Positions 40,109-48,079 of a stretch of 64,000 nt of DNA are shown here, piece by piece. Made by a program: the position numbers and the translations under genes. Each line of letters starts with the position of its first letter. Position 1 is the stretch's first letter. The notes under the pieces were generated by a model that was not told the DNA's origin, did no database searches, and saw only the letters and a list, made by a program, of their open reading frames with translations. Source of the DNA: CAYOZN01 sp964408455 (GTDB lineage Bacteria > Planctomycetota > Phycisphaerae > UBA1845 > UTPLA1); NCBI GenBank assembly GCA_964408455.1, contig CAYOZN010000021.1, forward strand, positions 1-64,000, given 5' to 3'.

Positions 40109-41173
40109 ATGCGTTTTGCCCTGATCGGCCCGCCCCAGTCGGGAAAATCCACACTCTACGCCGCCATCACCGGTCATCGAATCGATGCCGCCCATGCGAT
40201 GCAGGAGCATCTGGCATCGGTGGAGGTGCCGGATGCGCGACTTGATTATCTGTCGTCGCTCTACAGCCCGAAGAAGTACACGCCCGCCAAGCTGGAATTT
40301 CTGGATGTGCCCGGCGCGTCGCTGGCCGATGCCCACGGGCAGGCGGAATTCCGCAAGTGGATGCAGACGGTGCGCAAGTGCGATGGCATCGTGATGGTGG
40401 TGCGGGCATTCGCGTCGGATTCGGTGGTGGCCTATCGCGATCGGGTCAATGCAAAGGCCGATCTGGACGAGCTGCATACGGAGCTGATCTTCGCCGATCT
40501 CGAGCAGGTGGTGAACCGGATCGAGAAGCTGGAAAAGAGCGTGCTCAAGCCGACGAAGACGCGCGACCAGGAGGTGCGCGAACTGGCGCTGATGAAGCGG
40601 ATCCGCGAGGCGCTGGAGTCCGAGGCGCCGGTGTCCAAGGCGGTGCACAACGATGAGGAACGGCAGATCGTCTCCAGCTTCGGTTTTCTCACGCTGAAGC
40701 CGGTCATCGTCGTGCTGAATGTCGGCGAAGGGGATGTGGCGAAGCCGGCGCCCTTCGAACATCCGCATGCCCAGGCCACGATCAGCCTGTCGGCAGAGAT
40801 TGAGGCCGAGATCGCGCAGCTTCCGGCCGAGGACCGCACGGCATTCCTGCAAGACCTCGGTTTGACGGAGCCGGCGCGGACGCGGCTGATCCGCACCTGC
40901 TACGACGCGGTCGGACTCGTGTCATTCCTGACGTGCGGGCCGGACGAGGTGCGGGCGTGGACGATCGTAAAGGGGACGGATGCGGTCAATGCGGCGGGCA
41001 AGATTCACAGCGACATCCAGCGCGGTTTCATCCGTGCCGAAGTGGTGGCATACGATGATCTGAAGGCGCACACGGACATGAAGGGTGCCAAGTCGGCCAA
41101 CAAGGTGCGGCTGGAGCCGAAGCACTACGTGGTGCTGGATGGGGATATCATCAATTTCAGGTTCAATGTGTAG
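40109..41173 (+). CDS. YchF/Obg-like GTPase or ATPase
   Basis: Protein of 354 residues. The P-loop is GPPQSGKSTL, different from the GxPNVGKST of standard YchF. Switch and DxPG segments follow (EFLDVPGASLADAHG). The base-recognition motif is VLNVGE, the N-x-x-E form that marks YchF rather than NKxD GTPases. The C-terminal part (VSFLTCGPDEVRAWTI, IHSDIQRGFIRAEVV) is the TGS-like domain. YchF proteins bind ATP and associate with ribosomes. AAGGAAG precedes ATG 40109. The altered P-loop suggests a divergent planctomycete branch. Confidence 0.87.
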   Translation: MRFALIGPPQSGKSTLYAAITGHRIDAAHAMQEHLASVEVPDARLDYLSSLYSPKKYTPAKLEFLDVPGASLADAHGQAEFRKWMQTVRKCDGIVMVVRAFASDSVVAYRDRVNAKADLDELHTELIFADLEQVVNRIEKLEKSVLKPTKTRDQEVRELALMKRIREALESEAPVSKAVHNDEERQIVSSFGFLTLKPVIVVLNVGEGDVAKPAPFEHPHAQATISLSAEIEAEIAQLPAEDRTAFLQDLGLTEPARTRLIRTCYDAVGLVSFLTCGPDEVRAWTIVKGTDAVNAAGKIHSDIQRGFIRAEVVAYDDLKAHTDMKGAKSANKVRLEPKHYVVLDGDIINFRFNV

Positions 41174-41174
41174 C

Positions 41175-41209
41175 GGGCGAGGGGCGAGGGGCAAGGGGTA
41201 AGGGTCTGG
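41175..41209. repeat. heptamer-periodic tract, 5 units
   Basis: GGGCGAG, GGGCGAG, GGGCAAG, GGGTAAG and GGTCTGG begin just two bases after the YchF-like stop codon, in unbroken 7-bp register. Confidence 0.7.
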
Positions 41210-41262
41210 CGGGGGGAAGAAACGGCAGCGGGCGGCGCGCGGAACAACCGGAAAATACATCC

Positions 41263-42678
41263 ATGGCTGCCGAGTCGATTGAATACCCTGATCCGTCCAG
41301 CACGTCGTTGCTGAGTCGATGGCGTGCCATTGTGACGCGGGTCATGGCGCGGTCGGAGCGGGCGCTGGCCATCACGTTCGCCATGCTCATCCTGATCGGT
41401 GCGATCCTGCTCTGGCTCCCGGTCTCGCATCGCACACCGCTCTCGTTTCTCGACGCGCTCTTCACGTCCACGTCGGCCGTGTGTGTCACCGGGCTGGCAG
41501 TGAAGGACACCGGCAGCGACTTCACCGGGTTTGGTCAGGGCGTGATCGCGACGCTGATGCAGCTCGGCGCCCTGGGCATCATGTCCTTTGCCGCGGTGGC
41601 GGCGCAGGTGCTGGGGGGCAGGCTGTCGTTCCGTTCGGTGGCCACGCTGTCGGACACGTTTTACCAGGGGCAGGCGGCCTCGCTCATTCGGCGCGATCTG
41701 AAGCGCATCATCATCATGATGGTGTCGATCGAGGCGTTCGGCGCGGCGTGGATCTATCTTCGACTCGGCGAATACGAACCCGGCGGTCATTCGCGGGCGT
41801 GGTGGGCGATTTTTCACGCGATATCAGCGTTCTGCAACGCCGGCTTTTCGCTCTACAGCGACAACATGACGCGATACGCGTCGGACGTGGTGATGCTGGC
41901 GCCAATTATGCTGCTGATCATCTTCGGCGGCTTGGGACATGCGACGATCCTGGAGATGGCGCGGCGGTTCTGGAGCTTTGTCTGGCGGAGGGAGCATCGC
42001 CCGCTGCGCTGGTCGCTCAACGCGCGGATCGTACTGTGGACGTCGGCCGGGCTGATCCTCTGGGGCTGGCTGATGCTGTCGGCGCTGAAGATCGACGAGC
42101 ACGAGCCCGCGGCGCACCAGACGCTTCTCAACGGGCTCTTTCAGAGCGTGTCCGGTCGAACGGCGGGGTTCAACACCGTCGCCATCGGAGAGATGCCGCG
42201 CACGGCACTGCTGGTGCTTGCGGTTCTCATGTTCATCGGCGGCTCGCCCGGCTCCTGCGCCGGCGGCATCAAGACGACGACGATGGCGATATGGTTTGCG
42301 CAAGTATGGGCGTGGCTCCGCGGCCATCGCGATGTGACGATCGGCGGCCGGCGGATTCTGCCGGAGATCGTGGCCCGCTCCGGCATCATCATCGGGCTGG
42401 CGATGCTGTGGTGCATCGGCGGTGGCATGCTGCTGCTCTGGCTGGAAGAGCCGCGCAAGATCATCGCGCTGGAGGACCTGATGTTCGAGCAGATTTCGGC
42501 GTTCGGCACGGTCGGGCTTTCGACCGGCATTACGCCGGCATTGTCGCCGGCCAGCAAGATGTGGATCATCCTGTCGATGTTCGTCGGCCGCATCGGGCCC
42601 CTGACAGCGGCCCTGTTGGTTTCCTACCGGCGGGAAGTGGCCATGCGCTATCCCGAAGAGCGCGTGCTGGTGGGGTGA
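41263..42678 (+). CDS. Trk/Ktr-type potassium uptake membrane subunit
   Basis: Membrane protein of 471 residues with the four-fold MPM repeat of TrkH/KtrB channels. Four pore loops carry the selectivity glycines: TSAVCVTGLAV, FCNAGFSLYSDN, SGRTAGFNTVA and FGTVGLSTGI. The length fits KtrB rather than the longer TrkH. The stop codon is 18 bp before the regulatory RCK subunit, forming a two-gene operon that mediates potassium uptake and osmotic adaptation. Confidence 0.92.
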   Translation: MAAESIEYPDPSSTSLLSRWRAIVTRVMARSERALAITFAMLILIGAILLWLPVSHRTPLSFLDALFTSTSAVCVTGLAVKDTGSDFTGFGQGVIATLMQLGALGIMSFAAVAAQVLGGRLSFRSVATLSDTFYQGQAASLIRRDLKRIIIMMVSIEAFGAAWIYLRLGEYEPGGHSRAWWAIFHAISAFCNAGFSLYSDNMTRYASDVVMLAPIMLLIIFGGLGHATILEMARRFWSFVWRREHRPLRWSLNARIVLWTSAGLILWGWLMLSALKIDEHEPAAHQTLLNGLFQSVSGRTAGFNTVAIGEMPRTALLVLAVLMFIGGSPGSCAGGIKTTTMAIWFAQVWAWLRGHRDVTIGGRRILPEIVARSGIIIGLAMLWCIGGGMLLLWLEEPRKIIALEDLMFEQISAFGTVGLSTGITPALSPASKMWIILSMFVGRIGPLTAALLVSYRREVAMRYPEERVLVG

Positions 42679-42696
42679 AACGTCAAAAGGTGAAGC

Positions 42697-43353
42697 ATGA
42701 AGCAGGTTGTCGTCATCGGGCTGGGACAATTCGGTTCGCATCTGGCGCGCGAGCTTTCGCATCTGCGGTGCGAGGTGCTGGCGATGGATCGCAGCGAGGA
42801 GGCGGTGGCGCTCATCCGCGACGAGGTGAACCAGGCGGTGATCAGCGACGCGCGGAACTTCGACGCGCTGAGGGCCGTGGTGACGCCGAGCATCGACGAG
42901 GCGGTGGTCAGCCTCGGCGAAAGCATGGAATCGAGCATCATCTGCACATTGCACCTGGCGCAGATCGGCGTGAAGAGCATTCGCTGCAAGGCGGTCAGCG
43001 AGGACCATGCGACGATTCTGAAGGCGGTGGGGGCCCGGGAGGTGATCTTCCCGGAGCGGGAGACCGCGGCGCGGACGGCGCGGCGCGTGGCCTATCCGAA
43101 TCTGCTCGACTACTTCCCCTTCGAGGAGGACTTCCGCATCATGGAAGTCACGCTGCCGGCGGCGCTGGCGGGCGCGACGCTGGGGGCCTCGCCGTTGCGG
43201 CGCGACTTCGACCTTCTGGTGCTGGCGACGCGCTCGACGCGGACCGGCAAGTTCCGCTTCATGCCGGGGGCGAATGACACGCTGAACGCGGGGGATGTGC
43301 TGATCGTGTTCGGGCGGGAGATCAACCTGGCGCGGCTCTCGGCCCTCGACTAG
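42697..43353 (+). CDS. Trk/Ktr potassium uptake regulatory RCK subunit
   Basis: Cytoplasmic protein of 218 residues. The RCK-N Rossmann domain starts VVVIGLGQFGSHLARELS and includes AMDRSEEAV, giving a site for NAD(H) or ATP/ADP. The RCK-C domain occupies the last 75 residues (MEVTLPAALAGATLG, PGANDTLNAGDVLIVFG). It forms a ring that gates the membrane subunit encoded 18 bp upstream. Its length is that of KtrA. Confidence 0.92.
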   Translation: MKQVVVIGLGQFGSHLARELSHLRCEVLAMDRSEEAVALIRDEVNQAVISDARNFDALRAVVTPSIDEAVVSLGESMESSIICTLHLAQIGVKSIRCKAVSEDHATILKAVGAREVIFPERETAARTARRVAYPNLLDYFPFEEDFRIMEVTLPAALAGATLGASPLRRDFDLLVLATRSTRTGKFRFMPGANDTLNAGDVLIVFGREINLARLSALD

Positions 43354-43368
43354 CGCCGGAGCCCGTGT

Positions 43369-44655
43369 GTGGACGTTCAACCCGTCGCCCCCGTCTTGTC
43401 GTACGCCCCGGCGCCGCCGCGCCCCGGCCGGGCCATGTCGCTGCATGCCTGCGGGGCCATGCTTTGCGGCGCCTCCATCGCCCTGGCCTACGTGCTGCCA
43501 TTCCTGGCCCGCAAGCACTTCCAGGCCGCCACATGGCAGGTCTGGGTGCTGACGGTCTCGGTGCCGTTGGCGCAGTCGTTTTCCATCTTCTGGAACCGGC
43601 TTTACTCGCGGCTCTCGCCGCGGGCGTACCTGGGCCTGCTGGCGGGGCTGGCGTGCGGGTCGCTCGCGCTCATGGGGCTGGCCGGCGGCATCGAGTCCAT
43701 CCTCGTGCTGTTTGCCATCTCGGCCCTGGCCGGGGCGGGCGGCGGCAGCGCGCTGTCGCCCTTGAACGCGGACCTCCTGCGCAGCCTCTACGCCGAGACG
43801 GCGCGCGGCCGGGCCTTCGGCCTGATCGCGGCGTGCCAGTTCGTTGGCACCATGGCGGCGGGGCACCTGATGGGCCTGTGGTCTGACGCCGATCCCGAGG
43901 CCTATCGCTTCTTCCTGCCCGTCACTGCCGCCATGATGGCACTGGGCCTGGCCTGCTACGATCGCATCGCCAGCGGCGGGGCCTTTCGCGCCCGCACGCT
44001 GCCGCGGACGAGCGGCCCGTGGTGGGCGCCGCTGCGCGACATGGGCGGCATCCTGCGGGCCGATCGCCGCTTCGCCACGTACGAGGCGGCCTTCATGTCC
44101 TACGGCGTCGGCTGGATGATCTGCACGGCCCTGCTGCCGTTCATCGGGCAGGACCGGCTGCGGCTCGACTACTCGATGTACACCCTGGCGACGGTCGTCT
44201 CGTACCAGGCGACGAACATTCTGCTCCTCTGGCCGATGGGCCACGCGGCCGATCGCATGGGGCCGATCCGCATGAGCGCCCTGTCCTTCGGCCTGCTCGC
44301 GCTGTATCCATTGGGCCTGGCGCTGGCGCCGTCGGGCGTGGCGCTGGCACTGGTGACGATCTTCTACGCCGCCTGCATGGTCGGCGTGCACCTGGCCTGG
44401 ACGCTGGGGCCGGTCTCCTTCGCGCCGGATGCATCGCTGGCGCCGCAGTACCTGGCGGTGCACACGACGCTGGTGGGGGTGCGCGGGCTTCTCTTCCAGG
44501 GGCTGGGCGTCGGGCTGTACGCGCTGACCGGCAGCTTCGGCCCGGCCCTGGTCGCGGCGTCGGCGGGCTTTTTGTGGGCGGCGGTGACGATGCGACGGCT
44601 CGGCGCAAAGTCGAAAATCGAAAATCCAAAGTCGAAAACATCAACTGAACGCTGA
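43369..44655 (+). CDS. major facilitator superfamily transporter
   Basis: Hydrophobic protein of 428 residues with about 12 predicted membrane helices and a short proline-rich start. The first half has SALAGAGGGSALSPLNADLL and the second LLLWPMGHAADRMGPIRMS, the MFS-like loop motif between helices. The substrate is not recognisable. The start is GTG 43369; ATG 43435 (MSLHACG) is an alternative. The last residues (KSKIENPKSKT) are encoded by a 7-bp repeat tract that has replaced or extended the original 3' end. Confidence 0.82.
   Translation: MDVQPVAPVLSYAPAPPRPGRAMSLHACGAMLCGASIALAYVLPFLARKHFQAATWQVWVLTVSVPLAQSFSIFWNRLYSRLSPRAYLGLLAGLACGSLALMGLAGGIESILVLFAISALAGAGGGSALSPLNADLLRSLYAETARGRAFGLIAACQFVGTMAAGHLMGLWSDADPEAYRFFLPVTAAMMALGLACYDRIASGGAFRARTLPRTSGPWWAPLRDMGGILRADRRFATYEAAFMSYGVGWMICTALLPFIGQDRLRLDYSMYTLATVVSYQATNILLLWPMGHAADRMGPIRMSALSFGLLALYPLGLALAPSGVALALVTIFYAACMVGVHLAWTLGPVSFAPDASLAPQYLAVHTTLVGVRGLLFQGLGVGLYALTGSFGPALVAASAGFLWAAVTMRRLGAKSKIENPKSKTSTER
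44607..44641. repeat. heptamer-periodic tract in the MFS gene 3' end, 5 units
   Basis: AAAGTCG, AAAATCG, AAAATCC, AAAGTCG and AAAACAT are in 7-bp register and encode the polar tail of the transporter. Confidence 0.65.
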
Positions 44656-44710
44656 ATCTCAAATCTCGAATCTCGAATCTCAAATCTCAGATCTCAGATT
44701 CGAATCTGAA
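44655..44710. repeat. heptamer-periodic tract, about 8 units
   Basis: AATCTCA, AATCTCG, AATCTCG, AATCTCA, AATCTCA and GATCTCA are in register, followed by degenerate units. It begins at the MFS stop codon. Confidence 0.75.
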
Positions 44711-44755
44711 ATCTGGAACCTGACGTCGTTTATTTGGCAGCCCAGCGACGAAGTG

Positions 44756-44810
44756 CAATTCACCAGTACACGAACGTCACGGCTGCTGACAAAAATTTCT
44801 GACAGGCCGA
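44756..44810 (+). repeat. structured dispersed repeat, copy 0 (cut by the gap)
   Basis: Identical in its first 55 bases to the copies at 45302 and 45906 (CAATTCACCAGTACACGAAC to CAGGCCGA). The rest is hidden in the run of N. Confidence 0.9.
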
Positions 44811-44910
44811 NNNNNNNNNNNNNNNNNNNNNNNNNNNNNNNNNNNNNNNNNNNNNNNNNNNNNNNNNNNNNNNNNNNNNNNNNNNNNNNNNNNNNNNNNN
44901 NNNNNNNNNN
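44811..44910. other. assembly gap of 100 N
   Basis: Exactly 100 N, a conventional placeholder. Both flanks are repeat sequence. By comparison with the copy at 45906-46189, where the same two flanks are 284 bp apart instead of 155, about 229 bases should be missing if the hidden copy is ordinary. More copies may be collapsed. Confidence 0.95.
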
Positions 44911-44975
44911 CATTCGACCAGGGAGCCTGCATGCTTACGCTGAGTACAGCGAAAGCATGCCACCCACCGCGGGAA
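44911..44975 (+). repeat. GCATGCTT...AAGCATGC hairpin block, copy 1
   Basis: A 32-base hairpin at 44929-44960 (GCATGCTT, inner CGCTG/CAGCG stem, AAGCATGC). The same block is at 46190-46255 with the hairpin at 46208-46239. Confidence 0.85.
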
Positions 44976-44998
44976 AGGGCGGCATTCGATCACTCTTG

Positions 44999-45301
44999 CA
45001 CGCGGTGGGGAACGCCAGTTTCGCGAAAGCGGGGGCGCCGGAAGGGATTCCGGAGAGGAGTGGGTGCGAGACGAAAATCTCGCACCAGGAACTCAGGATC
45101 GCATCGGTCACTGTCCTGGATGAAAACGTGCGTGGCCTACGCAATCCCCTTGAGATTGTGACACAACCCCTTTGGGGTTGAATGGTCGCGCTGCGTTTAC
45201 CCAGGGTAGCCCGCTTCGCGGACAACCCTGGGCTGGAGGGCTTGACCCCGTTGGGGTCGGATTTTCTGAGCAGCACGTGTACAGTGAAAGCATGCCACCG
45301 C
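44999..45301 (+). repeat. hairpin-array block, copy 1
   Basis: Within 300 bp there are at least five perfect hairpins. Examples are GGTGCGAGA/TCTCGCACC (45063-45086), CAACCCC/GGGGTTG (45164-45180), CCCAGGGT/ACCCTGGG (45200-45232) and GACCCC/GGGGTC (45244-45258). The block is repeated almost identically 604 bp downstream. No gene reads through it convincingly. Confidence 0.85.
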
Positions 45302-45602
45302 CAATTCACCAGTACACGAACGTCACGGCTGCTGACAAAAATTTCTGACAGGCCGAAAAATTCTCCAAGAATTTTTTCTGACGGCATACGGCAATCCATC
45401 GACGGCTCCCGAAAACGGTCCCGGTGAGGCGCTTCACCGGAAAAATACGCGATGCAATCCGATGCAATCCGGAGCGCGCCGAGGCGCGGCGGGGCCAACG
45501 CGAGCCCAATCGCCGGCGCCGTCGCGTCGCCGGCGCCTGCCTCTTCTACTCAATAGATTTGCTCCCCGTTCCGCAGGGATGGGCGGCTTTCGATCGCTTC
45601 TG
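45302..45602 (+). repeat. structured dispersed repeat, copy 1
   Basis: It starts CAATTCACCAGTACACGAAC. An A/T stem AAAAATTC/GAATTTTT lies at 45356-45376 and a GC stem CCGGTGA/TCACCGG at 45421-45440 followed by five A. Two tandem CGATGCAATC units (45450-45469) run into CGGAGCGCGCC. A variable GC-rich block follows, and TACTCAATAGATTTGCTCC at 45547 closes the unit. Confidence 0.85.
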
Positions 45603-45905
45603 CTCGCGGTGGGGGACGCCAGTTTCGCGAAAGCGGGGGCGCCGGAAGGGATTCCGGAGAGGAGTGGGTGCGAGACGAAAATCTCGCACCAGGAACTCAG
45701 GATCGCATCGGTCACTGTCCTGGATGAAAACGTGCGTGGCCTACGCAATCCCCTTGAGATTGTGACACAACCCCTTTGGGGTTGAATGGTCGCGCTGCGT
45801 TTACCCAGGGTAGCCCGCTTCGCGGACAACCCTGGGCTGGAGGGCTTGACCCCGTTGGGGTCGGATTTTCTGAGCAGCACGTGTACAGTGAAAGCATGCC
45901 ACCGC
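45603..45905 (+). repeat. hairpin-array block, copy 2
   Basis: Nearly identical to 44999-45301, offset by 604 bp, with the same series of hairpins. Confidence 0.85.
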
Positions 45906-46189
45906 CAATTCACCAGTACACGAACGTCACGGCTGCTGACAAAAATTTCTGACAGGCCGAAAAATTCTCCAAGAATTTTTTCTGACGGCATACGGCAATC
46001 CATCGACGGCTCCCGAAAACGGTCCCGGTGAGGCGCTTCACCGGAAAAATACGCGATGCAATCCGATGCAATCCGGAGCGCGCCGAGGCGCGCCGGGGCC
46101 AAAGGACGGAAAGCGCCAGCGCCGCCGCGCCGCCGCGGCCTGTTCCTTCTACCCAATAGATTTGCTCCCAGTTCCGCGAGAATGGCCGG
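45906..46189 (+). repeat. structured dispersed repeat, copy 2
   Basis: Identical to copy 1 up to the GGAGCGCGCC element. The GC-rich block then diverges completely, and the closing element returns as TACCCAATAGATTTGCTCCC. Only the middle block varies between copies. Confidence 0.85.
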
Positions 46190-46255
46190 CATTCGACCAG
46201 GGAGCCTGCATGCTTACGCTGAGTACAGCGAAAGCATGCCACCCGCCGCGCGGGC
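46190..46255 (+). repeat. GCATGCTT...AAGCATGC hairpin block, copy 2
   Basis: Matches the block just after the assembly gap at 44911 over about 60 bases, including the full hairpin at 46208-46239. It closes the array; non-repeated DNA follows. Confidence 0.85.
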
Positions 46256-46509
46256 GGCCCTGTGGGGCGGCGAATTAGCGCGCCTATCTATGAATGGTAT
46301 ACTTGCGGCCCGTTGCGGGGATTGTCGCCGGGGTGTTTTTAATCAAGACCCCAGGTCGGCAGACCTTGGCCACCCAGCCAGTCAGTCCCTGTGCCAACAA
46401 CGGACTGGATCAAACGCGTTGAAACACTTGGGCCTGCTCCTGCCCAACAATGCGACCCGTGTCCGTGCATGGGTCCAGAGTTTCCGTAAAAGACGACGAA
46501 CATAGTCAC

Positions 46510-47223
46510 ATGCATCACAAACAGTCGGTAAAGCCGCGTCGAGTGGGGAGCCGCATGGCCGCAATCGCGATAGGCGCGTTCGTCCATTCCTGTTCTGCCG
46601 TTTTACTTGCGAGCTGGGTGCTCAGTATCGGCAAGTGTGTCATGTTCACATGGTCGGGCGGATCAGTATCCCTGCGATCAGGTGTTATTGAAGCTTCCCG
46701 GATTGAGGGACCTGAAAGCGCAAGGTTGCAGTACCTGGCTCGGGCGCTTGGTCCGGTGATGGGGCTGTATGTTTGTGAAACTCATCTGGAATACGTTCCA
46801 GATGCGGGTTGGCGCAAGCGACTTGGTCTGGTTCTGCCGACCGGCAAGGATTTGCGATTACCGTACGACGAAAATCCGAAGCGAAGACCTGGAGATCCCA
46901 GGAAAACGGTCTGGGTCACAGTCTCGCAACTAAACATGCCGCTATGGATTCCGTCGAGCGTGTCAGTTCTTTTTTCGCTAATACTGTTTGTTCGTAGGCG
47001 GCGTCGCCTCCGACGTGCTGATTCTGCCACATGCGAGATATGCACGTATGACCTGCGCGGGAATGTCAGCGGCGTTTGCCCGGAGTGTGGCACAGGAGTT
47101 TTGCGGGAGCAATCCTCTGTTCCGGGGGCGCGATCCGATGAGATAGACACGCGGCGGCGTGTAATTGTATCAGGCGAGGTTGCCCGTTCGGCAGGATCGG
47201 GTCACTCGAGTTCTCACCGGTGA
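46510..47223 (+). CDS. membrane protein with C-terminal zinc ribbon (paralogue of the gene at 39422)
   Basis: Protein of 237 residues from ATG 46510. Two membrane helices (near residues 16-42 and 155-175) flank an external domain of about 110 residues. A cytoplasmic zinc ribbon, CEICTYDLRGNVSGVCPECG, lies near the end, followed by a polar tail of about 40 residues. The design matches the gene at 39422-39952 although the external domains differ. The function is unknown. It directly follows the repeat array, which may contain its promoter region. Confidence 0.65.
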   Translation: MHHKQSVKPRRVGSRMAAIAIGAFVHSCSAVLLASWVLSIGKCVMFTWSGGSVSLRSGVIEASRIEGPESARLQYLARALGPVMGLYVCETHLEYVPDAGWRKRLGLVLPTGKDLRLPYDENPKRRPGDPRKTVWVTVSQLNMPLWIPSSVSVLFSLILFVRRRRRLRRADSATCEICTYDLRGNVSGVCPECGTGVLREQSSVPGARSDEIDTRRRVIVSGEVARSAGSGHSSSHR

Positions 47224-47432
47224 CCGAAAAAGGGAAATGCCGGGTTCCATGCCGGCGCCGAACAGTTCATTCGGTTGCGGGAATCGGCTGGTGGGGGCGG
47301 CTACGGTGGAAGGACTGCCGCCGGTTTGGCGTTGGCATCGGCGGGTGGCCAATCCCTTCCACGGGATGGGGTCGCGATGATCGGATCGCGAGTGGACCTC
47401 GGGGGCGATCGGGGCGGGTGCTTGCGAGTCGA

Positions 47433-47654
47433 TCATCGCCAGCGCACGCCTGAGAGGCAAGGGACACCCCCCACGTTCAACCACGACGGCTTCGACGCGA
47501 TGAGATTTTGAACGGCGTCGGGCGCCTGCGGATGGCTCATCTCGTCCGCGACGGCGTCGGGAATGACAACGGCCTGATAGAGTGCCGGAAGGACGTGAAT
47601 CAGTTCAATGCTGACGAGGACATTCAGAGGGGAAGCATCGGAAACGACGAGCAT
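47433..47654 (-). pseudogene. truncated DUF3368-type PIN toxin
   Basis: A 73-residue frame starting MLVVSDASPLNVLVSIELIH, then VVIPDAVADEMSHP, which is the N-terminal half of DUF3368-type PIN toxins. The family is normally about 150 residues. The frame ends WLNVGGVPCLSGVRWR after a likely frameshift or deletion, and the C-terminal acidic residues of the active site cannot be found in any downstream frame. It lies just after the UPF0175 antitoxin remnant, the usual gene order of this toxin-antitoxin class. Confidence 0.68.
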
Positions 47655-47669
47655 CAGGCGACTCCGCGC

Positions 47670-47921
47670 TTATTCGCCTCGCGTCTGCGTATCGGCCTGG
47701 AAGTCGTCGATTCCGTAATTCCAGTAAACGCCGCGATCGGCAAGCCACTTCTCGGCATCCCAGCGGGTGCCGCCGAGGATTTCGCCGAGATAGCCGATGC
47801 TGATCCGGCCCGTGCGGTAGCTCTCAATCAGAAGTGCCTCCGTCGCGGCACGATCGAGGTCGCCCCACTCGGCCCGCAGCGCGGCTTCGGCCTCCTTCGA
47901 GATGTCGATGGTGACGTTCGC
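47670..47921 (-). pseudogene. UPF0175 antitoxin remnant lacking a start codon
   Basis: The minus strand reads VTIDISKEAEAALRAEWGDL, then LLIESYRTGRISIGYLGEIL, and RGVYWNYGIDDFQAD to a TAA at 47670-47672. This is a nearly complete UPF0175 (VapB-like) antitoxin, but an in-frame TAA at 47922-47924 stands immediately before it and no ATG, GTG or TTG falls in the first residues. The original start seems to be destroyed. Together with the shortened toxin it forms a decayed pair. Confidence 0.7.
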
Positions 47922-48079
47922 TTAGAAAGTCCTCGTGTCCGCAACGTCCATGAACACATTATACACGCGAAAGCAAGAAGTGCGGCCGGGCCACGCCCTG
48001 CGTCTCCGCCGCACGGGCCAGAGGCCCATGCTCCCCGTCCCTCAATCCCTTGATCCCTAATCCCTTAATCCCTCGTTCC

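Noticed and set aside
41824..44463. Long open frame of 879 codons on the minus strand
   Set aside because: It crosses the antisense of the Trk/Ktr pair and the MFS gene; composition is Arg/Gln/His-rich as expected of a shadow.
44999..45905. Possible coding frames in the repeat array (for example on the minus strand through 45498)
   Set aside because: The frames pass through perfect hairpins and change with each repeat copy; they only reflect lack of stop codons in GC-rich repeats.
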